A stretch of DNA of 64,000 nt, taken from Pelecanus crispus. Its lineage: Eukaryota > Chordata > Aves > Pelecaniformes > Pelecanidae. The notes beneath the pieces are model-generated. The model saw only the letters and a program-made list of their open reading frames with translations. It did no database searches and was not told the origin of the DNA. Positions 1 to 12,926 of this stretch are shown here, one piece after another (positions within the stretch are counted from its first letter, which is position 1; every line of letters starts with the position of its first letter). Both the position numbers and the translations under genes were made by a program. The stretch covers positions 1,622,001 to 1,686,000 of the forward strand of contig NC_134649.1 in the NCBI RefSeq assembly GCF_030463565.1. The letters are read 5' to 3'.

Positions 1-3000
1 GCTCCTCGAGGCCACATTTGTATTTATTTTTTATTTTCCCGCATTTTAAACTGAAGGGACACCCAACTGCAAAAGAAGGAAAGACCCATATTGGAACATT
101 TTTTTAAATTTATGGTCAAAACTGTCTTTCTCTTTGTATTTTCTGCCCCGGTTAACTGGCTGCCTCAGAGCACAGCACCCAGCAGCCCCCACAGCCCCAT
201 GGTCCCCATCCTCCGGGAGGGACCAGTGCCGGGGGATGGAGCCTGGGATGCTCCGAGGGGGCTGCGCCGGCTCCAGAGCAATAATCCCCATTACCTCAGT
301 CATCACTGCCAGAAACCTTACACCTGCAAATGAGGAATACGAGCCCATTTAGGCAGTCAGGTGCATGGCGTCGGGGACCCAGCACAGAGGAGCAGCGAGT
401 CCCCAGCTTCTCCCGCCAGCCCTGGCTTTGCAATTAGCCGCTGGCACTGCCGACGAGGACCAATACCCAAAACACCCTCAGCTGCAGGATCGGCAGAGCC
501 CCACGAGCTCAGATATCTCATCCCGGGACAAAGACGCATTCTGGGAAGAGGATACGCCCTGGATGACCTGCGCTACATGCTGGGGTTTATCTTCTCACTC
601 AGTCATCGCCCAGGAAGGCGGCGGTGCCGGTGCCGGTGCCGGCAGAGCCTTTCCTCCGGTGCTGGCACAGCTTGCCCTGGCTCCGGCGCTCTGGATGACG
701 GGGAGCTCTAGATCCTCCGGACGGCTGCCTTGGTGGATTAGGTACGTGGGGAGCCTGGGATGTCCCCCCAGGTGAGCGGCCAGGCAGCGCGTCTGTCGCC
801 GCTGATTATTTTTTCGTTTTTTCTTGAGAAAAGCTGTGACGACTTTCTTGTTTTCGTGGGAAAGATGCGGGTCTGAAGGGTTTATTCCCTAGAAAATTTC
901 AGCAGGTTTACGGCCGATAAAGCATCCGTAGATGATGCTGATGTGGGAGGCTCCTCTGCACAGCTCCACCAGCGACTTCCTTGCCGTCACCAATCCGTGT
1001 GATTTCTGGGCAGGTGAGACCCCTGCAAGGGCCACATCCACCCCGCCCGCCACGGTGGCAGCGCTGGGGCAGGGGTGGTGACACGCAAAGTGCGAAGGGC
1101 TTGTGCAAGGACTTGCGAGGGGACGTCCCCAGCCCGGGGCTGCAGGATGGGGGGCACAGGTACGAGCTGCTGCCGACCGAAGCAGGACCCGCTCAGGCTG
1201 CAACGGGCTCCAAGCACTAAGACGAAGCAAGATGCTCGCCCGCCTGCATGACAGCCCCCAGCCACCCAGCTCGGGGCGAGGGCAGAGCCGGCTGTGGGAT
1301 CTCACTGGTGTCACCATCACCGGCAGCATCGGGAGGACTGCTGTATCCCGAAAAACCCCGGAGGTGGCTGGTGGGCGATCTGCAGGGATATATTTCACGG
1401 AGATGAATTAACCAACAAGGTGTCAGGGCTGGGGGAGGCAAAGACGATGCTTCGCATCCTGCACAGTCCACGGGAAACGTCACCCTCTCGTGGTGCCCGT
1501 CACCGCGGCACTGGGCCCCCTGCCAGCTTTGACAGCGTTAACTCTACACCCGTTCTGCAGCGACGTCAAGGAAAGGACAGCCCTCATTCCCAGAAGGCAG
1601 AGGAAACATCCCTGTTTACCAAAGCCTCCCTGCACGCTCCCTGCGTGCTCCCTGCGCGCTCGGATGGGCTGTACCCCGCGGGGAGCCGCCTGCGGCCCCT
1701 CAGCACTGGGGAGATCGGCCGCGGGCAGCGGGGAGAAGGTTTGCTGCCGCTTCCCTGAGAGATTAGAAAAGCAAAGCGAAAGATCCTCCTTCTCGCCCAC
1801 CAACTCCCACTGGGAGTTAATGCCCAGATTAAATCCCGGCTGCCCCTACCCAGGGGAGCTGCTTTCTGCAAACCTTCCCAGCGCTGACGCTCGGCAATAA
1901 AATTACAAAGACAACGTGCAATAACTTGGGATGGTGAATCAGTTTTAAGAAGGATTTTGCTCATACCTGGCTCTGAGCACATGGGACCCAGTGCCACCGC
2001 TGCTGCTTAATTCAGCGGCACCGAAGCCACAGCTTTTATTCGAAGCAGGGAAGCTCAGCCCAGAGCGGTTATTTCCCTTGCCATTCACCTGCCTTATTTA
2101 ACAAGAGAAATTAAACAGTTGCATGAGCTTTTGATCAAACCAAACCTCTACCGAAGTCACGCAGTGACCTGGCTAATATTTGCATGGTAGATCGATGTCC
2201 CGTTCATCTCCCGGGCGCAGCAGCAGATGCAGCGCCGTGGGCAGGAGCTGCCGTGGACTCGGGCTGTTTGCTCCCGGTCCCACTCCCGGCCATCCTCCAC
2301 CGCCAAAAACTCCTGTTCACCCAGCAAGAAAAAAAATGCAATGTCAATAAGGCTTCCCTCGTGCCATGCTCGGAGCAGGAGAGGAGCGCTGCTCTGCCGG
2401 CTGTGGGCCGTGCATCCTCCCTGCAAAGCCTGGACCCCACGGGCTGAGCTCGGCCTCTTCCAGCAGCTTCCTCCCAGCTTGCGTCAAGGCAGTGTTTTCT
2501 AAAAATGCACATTATAATTTACAATAAAGACATGGGAACAGTGACATTTACTGCAGACCTTGTGCTCATTAAAACAGTCTCGTTGCCTCATTAATTCCAT
2601 TTTTCAGAAATTATGTTCATTTTTATGCACTGTATTAGCTCCTCATGCATTTCACATGCTGCTATTCCACATTTAAGGAATATGTCTCGGAGAGGTTTCC
2701 AAATCAGCAATCCCAGCGCCCTAGAAGCGAAATAATTACTTTTTCCATTGCTAGTTCCTGTTAACCCACTCAAGATAAATAAAATTAATGCGACTACATT
2801 TGTCATGTGAATTTAATTATTCCAAACAGCATTAGCCTGGGCTATAATTGTAGAGCAAATGTGCTTCATGATATCAAGACTCACCGAGTGGAATTTAGTA
2901 GCGGATGTTTTTATGTTTCCAAAAGCCCCAGGGAAGAAAAGCACCGACAGTACAGCGGGAAGGGCTGCCCCAGCCCCACGCACGGGCCCCGAGCACGATG

Positions 3001-3545
3001 GTGGCCAAAGGGGACTCATGCTGCAGCCAGTGATGCAACGAGTCGGCGATGGGATGCTTGCAGACAATTCCAGCAAATGCATGCACTTAATTCAGCATGC
3101 AGGCACGCTCCTCTTCCTCCAAAGGCCATCCCCCTGCGACGCGGGCTGTCCCCAGGAGCCCACCTGCACCGTCTGCTGATGCACCGCGCTTGGCTTGGCC
3201 AAGGGCAAAGTGCCTCCACTGCTGAGCTCCCAGAAACTGCTCCGGCCACCACAAACCCAGCAGGAAGCCAAAGCCTCCGGATTTCAGACATCTCCCAGAC
3301 TCCTTTATTTCTTTTCTGCAGCAGGATCTTCAAGGACAACCTCCCCTCTCCGCTAGATAAAGGCTGCAGGCGTCCCACGCACGAGCGCTCTCAGCCGTTG
3401 GTACCTGCAGGAACGCCTTGCACTGCCCTTTTCCCCAGCTCATCTCCTCCAGGTTTTTTTAACCTTCCCAGCACCGGAGCCCTCTTTGCTGCACCTCCCA
3501 GGAAGAGGCAGCCTGCGTTTCACCACCCGCGGCTCCCCATCTTAT
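1..3545. other. Unique non-coding DNA, no gene recognised
   Basis: Mixed GC-rich and AT-rich single-copy sequence. The reading frames here overlap on both strands and show no recognisable domain or compositional sign of coding. Two very small tandem repeats are visible: GGTGCC repeated about three times at 622-643, and an 11-bp GCTCCCTGCGY-type unit repeated three times at about 1625-1660. An AT-rich block at 2505-2900 is listed separately as a possible regulatory element. Exons of a gene with long introns could be missed by eye. Confidence 0.5.
2505..2900. promoter_or_regulatory. AT-rich block, candidate conserved non-coding element
   Basis: An AT-rich island between GC-rich flanks. It contains homeodomain core sites TAATTA at 2733-2738 and 2814-2819, several ATTAAT and CATTAA words, and no repeat family signature. 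Bird and mammal enhancers near developmental genes often look like this. Conservation cannot be assessed from one sequence, so function is inferred only from composition and motif density. Confidence 0.22.
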
Positions 3546-3685
3546 CATAGAATCATCGAATCGTTTAGGTTGGAAAAGCCCTTTAAGATCATCCAGTCCA
3601 ACCATTAACCTACACTACCAAGTCTACTCTAAACCAATCAAGGGTAGACTAGACTAAACCATGTCCCCAAGTGCCACATCTTATT
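3546..3685 (-). mobile_element. CR1 LINE 3' fragment
   Basis: Antisense copy of the terminal part of a CR1 non-LTR retrotransposon. On the plus strand it begins with the inverted octamer tail (ATAGAATCATCGAATCG), then GTTTAGGTTGGAAAAGCCC and the ATCATCCAGTCCAACC block typical of CR1 3' ends, and runs to about the position matching GTCCCCAAGTGCCAC. It is 5'-truncated, as most CR1 copies are, and has no coding capacity. It belongs to the same subfamily as the copies at 41760 and 56978, which share the 'CTACACTACCAAGTCTAC' segment. Confidence 0.9.
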
Positions 3686-6371
3686 CCAGCTCAGCCAAAA
3701 CCACTATATATATCTTTTTTTTTTTCCCTTGCCTATGCCTCACAGCTACTCTCCTTCTTTGGAATTAAGTATTTAATCCCCCAGCTGTATTATTTAGCTC
3801 TCCGAAGCATCCTGGGCCGGAGGTTGCATGAAAAATGCTACGCAGACTAAACCAGTAATGCAGCGCATCCATCCCCAGCTGGGAAGGGGTCCCAGGGGAC
3901 GAGGGGCACGGTGGGGCCAGGACCTGCCGTCCCCGAGCTAATCCAGCTCGGCATGTTTATTTAACAACGCTTTCTGTAAGGAAACAAGCCCAGGATGAAG
4001 ATGGGCTCTGGCATCCCCTCTTCAGCATGCTCGTTGGGTGCATGCGTCGGGCTCTGCGGTATTAATGAAGGAGCGGTTTATTGCGTTTCGTTCCCAAGGC
4101 TTCTCGAAGTGGCACCGGGCCACAGACAGCGGGTTATAAATAGGCATGTGTCGTTTAGAAGGTCACGCAGCGAACCTCGAAAAGCGCCAGAAACTTAACA
4201 AGAAACAGGGGAATGCAAATTAAAGCAGAACAAAAACAGGCGCTCCCACGCACGGCCCCTGTCCCAGCGGCAGAGGAGCATCCTCGGGGCAGAGAGGTGC
4301 AGCTCAGGAGCAATTGCGGGTCTGCCGGGAGACACTGCCGAAACACGGAGCTGCTCCTCCAGAAGAAGAGCTGCCTTTTAATGGATAACTTAATATCATC
4401 TGCTGCTTCGGCACTCGGCTGCTCGGGCGCATTCCCACACTTTTTCTTGCGGCGTTAAAGGTCAGGGGATCCGACGCCGGCAGCCGTCTCGCACGCCCGG
4501 TTCTGCTCCCCGAGAGCGGGATGAGGGCTGGCCATGCCCGCGCCGCTCGCGGGGCCGACACAACTTTTAAGGAAGAAAACGTGAACTTTACCAAAAGCTG
4601 ACTCCTCTACCCTAAATAAAAAACATTCCCTGCCTTGAAGAAAAAACATTTTTTTTTTTCTTATTTCAAAGTACCCTGTTCAGCAGCAGAGCATACAAAT
4701 ACTCATAGCTACGCAAATAGCAACTCTTTATTTGCTTTGTTTGCTCAGCTAATATTGACTTTCCAGCCTAACACTGCTGCTATTGAGTTTGGCTATTCAC
4801 AATAATGTTTGACTAGCATTAGAACAGCGCAGCGATAACAGCATGTGCAACCGAAAAAGCAATCCATCACCCCTCCGTGGGATAGTGCCATTATGACAGG
4901 GGGGGGAAAAAAAACCCCGTCTGCTTATTCAGTCAAGTACAACTGTTGAATATAATGCTGGCAATGACACTCCTGGCTAGTGCAAACAACCCAAGGTTAC
5001 AGCGTTATTGTGTACTCATGCAAAGCAAACACTCTGGGAAGGCTCCATTTCTGCTTGTCACCTTGGGTGGGACGCGAAGGGGTTTGTTTCGGGCCAGGGT
5101 CAGCGAACGCTGCCCCTCGCCAAGGCACCCTCGTGCCTCCTGGCATCGCGCCTGCGGCGGGAGAGCGGCACCGCGCCGCGGGTGGATGGACGGACGGACA
5201 GACGGACGGACAGAGGAGACCCCTCTGCGGTGGGAAGGAGGGCGAGAGCAGCGGTGGAAGGGGCAGGAATGGCTGCCTGGGGGTTTTGGCTTATAGGGAG
5301 CATCAGCACAGCATCCTGCAAGGGAGATGAGCGGCACCTGGACCCCACGCCGCCGCTCGTCCCCCCGCAGCGGGATGGCACCCGTGGCCCGGGGGCGGCG
5401 GGCACCTGCTGCCCTGTACTTGCCCGCTCCCCTTCCTCGGCGGCCGCGTTCAGCGAGCTCCGCGGCTAGCGCTCGCTTCGCAGACATATTTTGCTTCCCT
5501 TCCAGATTGCAGAGCCAGACTGATTGCCTTGTTTACCTCCCACGTGCGTCCACTAGTTTATATAAAATAGATGTGTGTGCTTATCGGATGTACACAGAGG
5601 CAGGGAGCAGCCCCCGTCTAGCAGGCGTTCATCAGCCGGCTCCCTTCCCAGTAAAGCCCAAACTGGTGCAGCTGGGTGGGCAGAGAGGACCCTCAGGAGC
5701 CCGTGCCGGGGGCTAACACTGCTCGGGGGGAAGCGGAGGGCAGAGACCCTTATCTTCCTCATCCTCTGGCCACGAACAAAAGGCACGGAGGCATGGAGAG
5801 CGAGCACTTGAGAAGTGACCGTGTGAATAAACAGAAAAAGGCAAACATGCTTTCTGCCGCAAATAATTCCGAAAGGAGGAAACAAAGAGGTAATTATCAT
5901 TGCTCAGCTGCTCTCCGGGCAGGGCACGGGCTGCCTGTTTGCTTTGGCTGAATCATCCCCACCAAGAGGCACCCAGGCCCCTCTGCTCGGGGGTTCATGC
6001 GCAGAGGGGAGACCACCCCTCGCAGAGGAGCGGAGCAAGGGCCCGAGGGGGTCCCATGTGCTGCAGAGGCACCGCCTGCCCGGCCGCGAGCGCTGCCCGC
6101 AGTGCGGGCAAGGCAGGCAGACCTCTGGCACGGTGCTCCCTCCCTGCTCTGCTCCCTCATGGCGAACCCCTGCCGGGTCTTGCCAGGCTGAATCAATCCA
6201 GAAACGAAGTCGTTGCAGCGCCGTCCTCTCCACCAGCGCATGGTTCAAGAGAGGCTCCTGCCCTGCAACGAGCTGGGCTGCTTGGGGGGGGGATTTTTGG
6301 GTGCTCCCGTGGGGTCCCTCCACCATGGGAGCCTGAGACCATGGCCCCAGCATCCTCTCGCTCGTGTATCT
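3686..6371. other. Unique non-coding DNA with a CpG-rich patch
   Basis: No gene recognised. Around 4675-5035 the sequence is AT-rich with FOX/SOX-like words (for example ACAATAATG). Around 5140-5480 it becomes GC- and CpG-rich and contains a short (ACGG)n tract at about 5181-5216. The CpG-rich stretch could be a small CpG island, but no promoter element or first exon can be defined. A T-rich homopolymer lies at about 4649-4660. Confidence 0.45.
5181..5216. repeat. (ACGG/GGAC)n microsatellite
   Basis: A run of imperfect GGAC/ACGG tetranucleotides interrupted by ACAG. It lies in a CpG-rich patch and gives artificial Asp/Gly/Arg/Thr-rich frames on both strands. Confidence 0.8.
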
Positions 6372-6488
6372 GCTACCCTTGATTGGCTTAGAGTAGACTT
6401 GGTAGTGTAGGTTAATGGTTGGACTGGATGATCTTAAAGGTCTTAAAGATCTTAAACCTAAACGATTTGATGATTCTATGATTCTATG
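6372..6488 (+). mobile_element. CR1 LINE 3' fragment
   Basis: Sense-strand CR1 tail. It begins near CTACCCTTGATTGG, passes through GGTTGGACTGGATGATCTT and ends with two ATTCTATG octamers. A small internal duplication is visible where 'GATCTTAAAGG' is followed by 'TCTTAAAGATCTTAAA', which lengthens the usual segment and disrupts the CR1 3' stem sequence. 5'-truncated, non-coding. Confidence 0.9.
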
Positions 6489-9400
6489 TGCAAACGCAAG
6501 ACGTTGCACCGAGCTGAGCTCAGCCGTGGGAGGGGAGGTCGATCCTGCACCCGAGCCCTTTGGATGCTGCAGGAGTAAAGGTCTTTGCACGCTCCTTTGC
6601 TCTTATCGTGCATTTTGCACTTCAGTTCCCTGGGCAGCCAAACGTGCCAAGTCTGGTTTCACAAACTTCCCAGCCAGCTTTTATCACCCCGCCCCGGGCT
6701 GTGCAGCTCAGGAGAAAGCGCCAAATCCTGGCCCCTTACCTGACCCGTGTCTCCCAGCACTCAGCTTCGTCCCCCGCTGCACTTTGCAATATTTTCAGGT
6801 ACGCTTCCACGTCCCCTGCGCCGGGATGAGGCAGAGCAGTCGAGCAGAGACATTTTTTCCATGACCTCCGCAAAGCAAGGCAGCCGCTTCATTTCCATGG
6901 GCACGAACCCGTGGTTGAGCAAAACAGGCTGACTGCAAAGGCAGGAAGCAGAAGCAGCCATGGCAGGACGTTGCTACAGTACATTAATATTTTTTCATGC
7001 AATTAGGACTCTGTTTTGGGGAACCGTTGGTACTTCAGTGGGGAATCACTAACTGGGAGGGTGAATATGCCCCCAGCACATGATGGAGACTGGACGTTGA
7101 AATGACCTTCTGCTCCAGATGTCCACAACTGTCAGAGAAGACAGATGCCTCCCTTTTTTGGGGTAGAAAAAAGGAGAAAAAAAAAAAAAACCCAGTTGGA
7201 CAATGAATGACTCATAAAAGCACTTGTTTAGTAACAAAAGCAGGAGAATAGCAGGTATCTGGTTTCGTGAAACCGTGTTTGCAGCTGTTTGTGTGCCGGA
7301 AAAAGGCCCAGGGAAACTTCGCTGGCTGTACACGAGCCCTGAGCAGGACTATGTCAGGGTTTGGAGAGCAATTTTGGTGTCATTATACGATATTATTTTA
7401 AACCAGTATGCAGACTGAAGCTCTCTGCTCTTTATTAGCCTGCTCTGGGCGTGCCTGGGCCTCAGGTCTGCTCCGTGATAAATAGCAGCCTATTATTAAT
7501 GTCATTATTATTATGCACGCATTTCTATAGAGCCCATCACACAGGCTCTCAATTACGCTTTGTGCTTATGTAGCACCTTTCATTTCAGGTCCCATGCTGC
7601 TTTACAAACATTAAACCAATGTTGGAATTTTTGCCAAAGGCAAAAAGAAAAAAAATTAAGGGAGGGTGGGAATGGAAGAGGAAATCCCAACGTTGATGCC
7701 TCCAGTCCCTGCCTGCCACAAAGACAGCAAGCGTATGCAGGAAAATACTCAAAGTGCTTTAATTTGGGGATTCGCTGGTGTTTTTAATAAAACATTTGCT
7801 GGGTTGAAGCGAAGCATGTGGCAGAGGGGAGGGTTTGGTCTGCAAGGAGTGGCTGGCCGGGCGGCCTGATGGGTGTTGGGGCTGGATCCGTCTTTCCTCC
7901 CATTACGCTCCCATGGCATTTTGCACCGTCGCCTTTAACGATCAGAGCAATTAAACTCTCCCGCTCCCAGCCCAGAGTGTTTTCTCTCTGCACCGTCACA
8001 GGCAAAACTTTTGGTACCTGCTGCAGGTTTTTAATCCGCCTAAAGACGAAAATGCCGAGTTCTCCTATGGGGTTCATTCCCGGCGACCCATCGTACCAAG
8101 ATATTGGTAGGACCCCCCCGCTGCTCCGGGCTCCTGCCCCTCCACCCGGCGTGCGGGGGGGACACGGGAGGGATGCTGTGTCCCTCCTTATTATTCAGGT
8201 CAAAGCACCGTGCCATGTTCAAACAATTACATTTCGTAATTAGTTACAATTAGCCTGCTGTGGTTTGGAAGCCTCAGCGAGGGTTTTATCTACAAGAGCC
8301 GGCTGGCAGCGCTCCACCGGGAGAGAGAGATGGTGTGGCCTTCACCTTGCCTTGCCTGGGTGCCTGGGTCCCCCCCGCCTGCTCCCCTTCCCCACAAATC
8401 GCCCCCCATCGCCCTCCTCTCCCAGGGCGTTGCCTCGGGACAGCCTGGGGTTGCTCTTCACCTTCTGCTCCCAGCCAGCTCAGCTCTTTCTGCACCCATA
8501 GCGTTGGCTGGTGGGTACCATCCTTGACTTCCAGCACTTCAAGCCAATGTCTGGCACAGCCGTCACCTCTGGATTCTGGCACCTTCCCTGTTTCTGAGCT
8601 CAGTTCACCCACAGAAGAGCAACCAACTCCTATCATTAACTACTGGGGGGTTTCTTCCATCATCGCATGCATCACTGCCAGCATGCCCTCACCCACCCGT
8701 GCCGCCTGCCTTTGCTCTTTGGCCACGCAAGGGCTGGCCCCTACGGGAAGCCCCTGCGAGATCTGGGTCAGCGTTGCATCCTAAATAAGCAGCAATAACG
8801 CAGATTGCCTTGTAGGGGCATTTAAAGGCTGAGAAATCTCACGGCTGCCCGCGCAGTCGTATAGCGTCGTCCAAGGCAAATGGGGACAAGATGTCCCCAG
8901 ACGGGACGGGGCAGGAGGGACACAGGCGCATGCGGGCATGGCTCTGCACTGCAACTTGGGTTCGTGGTACTGGCCCTTCCCACCCCAGCCTTCCCCACCC
9001 ATCTTGTGTGTCCCAATCATGAAACCCAAGGCCTTTCCCTTCCACTTTTCCTCTAGGTTGGCTGTAGAGGGGTAACCAAATGTCCTCTCCATCGCAAGCG
9101 GTTGCTCACCGTGCTCCCCGGTCTGCGGAGCAGGGAGTCATCCCAGCGGAGCGGCGGTATTTGGAGTACGGAGTCCATCGGGATATCGTACATCAGCGCT
9201 TGGCAGTTTGCTGCAAATTACGTGAGGCAAACAGCATGCATGTCTGCTCGTGGAGGCCAGGAAGAGCATGAGGAAAATAGTTTTATGCTTATCTCCTTAA
9301 TCCACAGAAACCTGGGAGAGATGCTGTGTAACGATAACCCAGCTCCTCCTGCCCTGAGCCTCTGGTTGCTGAGAAGGCGGCGGTGGCACATACGTCCCCA

Positions 9401-12122
9401 TCCCTGTCTTCCCAGGGAGAGAAAGAACATCACAGGCTGTGCTTGGGGAGATAACGCCACGTGGCAGCGACTTCGTGTACTCGGACACCAGCAGCCGCCA
9501 CTGCGAGAGCTGCTGTGGGTTTTCCAGGCAGACAGAAATTAGGCTGCAACATAAATTTAAAAGTCAAAAGAGAAATGAAACTTTCTGACCAGCTGTCTCC
9601 AGAAAAAGGCAAAAATATTTAATGCTGGCTTTATAGATTGTGGACATTTCTCAGTGAACTCGTTTGGATGTGGGATGGGGAAGAGCTCCGGAGCTGCAAA
9701 ATCACTCATGAGTTGGAAAAAAACATCCCAGCTGGTGGGATCTGTCACTCCCATAGCCAATATTTCCAAATTCTGCATTTTTGAAGATTTTATATATATA
9801 TTAAAGTGGAAAAATACATTTTAATGAAGAATTCAGATTTTTTTTTTTTTTCAGTCATCTCTGGGCATCTCTGAGATGCAATTTCAAAGACAGAAGAACA
9901 AATGAGCATATTTCACACATGGCATTTACAGCACCATCCCCCCAAACCCGCTCCCATCCCCACAGCCGGCAGAGGCAAAAAAAGGCCATCGCTCCAGGAA
10001 CCGGCTCCTCCGCAGCATCCCCTTCCCGGAGGAGGCCGTACTAGGTAACGTACCTCTCTTTTCTGGTCCCAACCTCGGCGCAAGCGTCGGTCTGGGCGAA
10101 TGCATCAGGCATGAACCGGGCTGGGGCCACAGGATCAGGCTGCTCTGGATCCCATCCCAGCACAGCCACGAGCTCGCTGGCCGGTGCGTGTCAGGGCATG
10201 GCAGGGAGCAGCGAGGCAGGACAAAATCGTGGTCCAGATCTCTCAATTAAGGAGTTTCATAACCGACTTCAGCGGGGCTGGGGTTTCGCCGCGAAGGTGG
10301 TGGGACAGCTGCAGGCACTCATCCCGAGAGCTTCGGCCGGGAGCTAATTAGCAGCTGTCTCTTGTGCAACCCTCCGAAAGAGCACGTTTGGGCAACACCG
10401 ATGCACCTCGTCTGGTGAATGCAACCTGGACGCGGAGCTGGCACAAAGCTATTCCCGCTGGATGCGACGGGCTGGGGGAGGACGGCAGGAGGGCTGCAGC
10501 TCCCACCGGGTCTTCCAGTCGCTCTCGAGGCGAGCCGAGTCACCTCTGGTCCTCTTGTGCAAGCTGCATCCCGGCCAAATTGCAAAGCTCAGGGAAGAAA
10601 TCGATGGGTGGCTTTCTGCCCAAGGCGTCCCCTCCACCCACGCAGGCACAACAAAGAAACCTGCTTTGCTCTCACAGGTGCCCGACGTCCTCCCACTCCC
10701 GCCTGCCGTGTTTTCTCATGATCGATGGATGCTCAGCAGCTCCTAACCCAGAGCATCCGGGTTAATTGCTCAATAGTAAAACGCTCTTAACATTCTAGAC
10801 GGTACGAAATGAGATGCAATGCTCTGATTCATCTTGGTGTCTAGGAAAATATCGCAGCGATAAACTGATAAGGAAAATCAGGTGCAATGCAGTTAATTTT
10901 CAACCTGCAAATTAGAGCAGTCTGGATATAAACTATAACAAAGTTACAGTCATTAGCATATCTGGGGCTCAGGTCAGGAGTGCCAGGTGAGCATTTCTTC
11001 CAGGCCCATCTGCAGGAACCTCTGACCTGTGTTTCAAGGCACCACGCGCGACCATTGACACGTGCCACATCCTCAAGGCGCCGCTTCTCGCTCCTCCCTG
11101 GGACCCCGGTGCCAGCCAGGACCTGCAGCGCGGGGGCACAGGGCATCACCTCGGCTTCCAAAGCAGCTGAAGCCCAGCCTGAGCACCCCTGCATCCACCA
11201 CGCACGGTGTTGGAGCCAGCCCAGACGTCCCCCGTGGAGCCAAACCCCGGCTGCGGGGGCTGCAGGGTGGGCTCGGCGGCCGTCAAAGCAATTCCCGTCT
11301 CTCAGCCATGGGGTTTGGGCTGAATTTCAAGGCTGGGAGCTACGCTGGTACATGCAACTCCTTCCACCTGACATTAAACAAAAAGGAGAGAGTTCATTTC
11401 AGGTCCCCAAAGCCCCAAATCTTGCAACTCTCTGAGCACTTAATATGTTAATAATCTGCCAGGGGCTGTCCAGGCAGGCAGCGGCACGGTGCCACTGCCA
11501 TCTGCTGCCGCACGCCGCGCCAGCAGCCCCCGCGCCGGCTGGGGCTCCTCCGGAGCTTGGGCTCCTTGGAACTTTATGAGTTTTGAATCCCTACGTGTGC
11601 GCTTCTGCCGTGCACGGCACACGCGCGTGTCTGCACGTGGCCACTCTCGGCGTACGTGCTGGCACATCTCTCAGCCAGGCCACCACGCGCCGAAGCAGGC
11701 AGAAGGGCAGTTTCGAGGGCAGGGATGCTCAGGGCTCGCAGCCACGTCGAGCGCACGGTTCCACGGAGGAAGGCGGGTGGCTGCGGGTCCAGCAGGCACA
11801 GGGCCCAGAGCTCAGCTTGAACCCACGCAATTTCTGCAGGGGGAAAGGGGCAGGGGGGCAGAAAGGTGAATGCCCCGAGGCTATTCCAGCACAGCATTCA
11901 CTAAAGGTGCTGCAACAGCGGCGTGCCGGGACACGGCGCTTGCACCCTTGCACCTCTGCTGCAAGTCAGCGCGGGGGCTCATCCTGCCACGGGACTGTCA
12001 CAGATCTCTCAAATTTACAGGACAACGTACTCTGTGATTTAAACTTTATTTCATGAGCTCATTAAGAAATACAACAAACAAACGTGGCAAACGGGCTCAG
12101 TCCCCTTTTGCCCATGCTAGCC
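6489..12122. other. Unique non-coding DNA, no gene recognised
   Basis: About 5.6 kb of single-copy sequence alternating between GC-rich stretches and AT-rich islands (for example 7380-7560, 9540-9910 and 10760-10970). Short homopolymer runs occur at 7178-7190 (A) and 9839-9851 (T). No CR1 or LTR signature is present. Reading frames of up to 174 codons occur, but all overlap others and none shows a recognisable domain. Confidence 0.5.
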
Positions 12123-12441
12123 TATAGAATCATAGAATCATTGAATCGTTTAGGTTGGAAAAGACCTGTAAGATCACCCAGTCCAACCATTAACCCAACA
12201 CTACCAAGTCCACCACTAAACCAATTCAGGGGAGAGGAAGAATTTCATGTTTCCTGCCTTGGTGGCTGGATTATTTTTAATGAAAGTAAGAACCAGGAAT
12301 CACTAAGGTTGGAAAGGCCCTCTAAGATCATCAGTCCAACCATCAACCCAACACCCCCATGCCCACTAAACCATGTCCCCAAATGCCAAGTCTCCCCATT
12401 TTTTGAACACCTACAGAGACAGGGACTCCACTGTGTCACCT
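12123..12441 (-). mobile_element. Composite CR1-linker-CR1 element, copy A
   Basis: Antisense composite. From its 3' end (12123) it has an octamer tail and CR1 3' segment to about 12232, then a linker of about 65 bp (12233-12297) holding the words GGGGAGAGGAAGAATTTCAT and CCTGCCTTGGTGGCTGGATT, then a second, different CR1 3' segment (12298-12441) running into CR1 3' coding-end sequence (CCATTTTTTGAACACC). The same order and linker recur at 22238-22546 and 54487-54862. The arrangement is therefore an inherited unit of one repeat family, not an accidental nesting at this locus. Confidence 0.85.
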
Positions 12442-12805
12442 ATCACGTGAACTCGCTTATTCACCATTCATGTCATAAGGTTTCATAACTTATAACCCGT
12501 AATTCTTAATATCATGCGCCTATGAGCAAAAAAACCCAACCCAAACCTAGTTCCCTGCCCAAGGGTGAGAGTGCCCATCCTTCCCCTCCGTCACGGTGCG
12601 GGCAGCCCCTGTGTCACACTGGGAAGCACGAAAGCCCCAGCAGCCCAGCTGCTGCTGGCTCCACACCAAAAACTTTTGTGGGTGAGCTGATGTTTTATAC
12701 CTTCCAGCTGGGAGGTTTGGCCTATACCATTTCCATAAGCGACCAGATCCTGACGAAACTGCCAGGCGAAAGGTGCTGGCTGCAGGAGACAGCAATCTGC
12801 AGGTG
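12442..12805. other. Short unique spacer
   Basis: About 360 bp of single-copy sequence between the composite CR1 and the next CR1 tail. Nothing recognisable as a gene or regulatory element. Confidence 0.5.
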
Positions 12806-12854
12806 ATCACAGAATCATAGAATGGCTTAGGTTGGAGAAGACCTTTAGGATCAT
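12806..12854 (-). mobile_element. Very short CR1 3' tail
   Basis: About 49 bp of antisense CR1: ATCACAGAATCATAGAATGG followed by CTTAGGTTGGAGAAGACC and ATCAT. The GGCTTAGGTTGGAGAAG wording differs from the GTTTAGGTTGGAAAAG of most copies here, so this is a different subfamily. It is an extreme 5' truncation, consistent with reverse transcription stopping soon after priming. Confidence 0.85.
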
Positions 12855-12926
12855 GGTGTATCGTGGCCCTTCAGCTCCTTCTGGCCACCCGTCCTGCCTA
12901 CCCTGGTGCTCTCGCTTTGACCTAAC

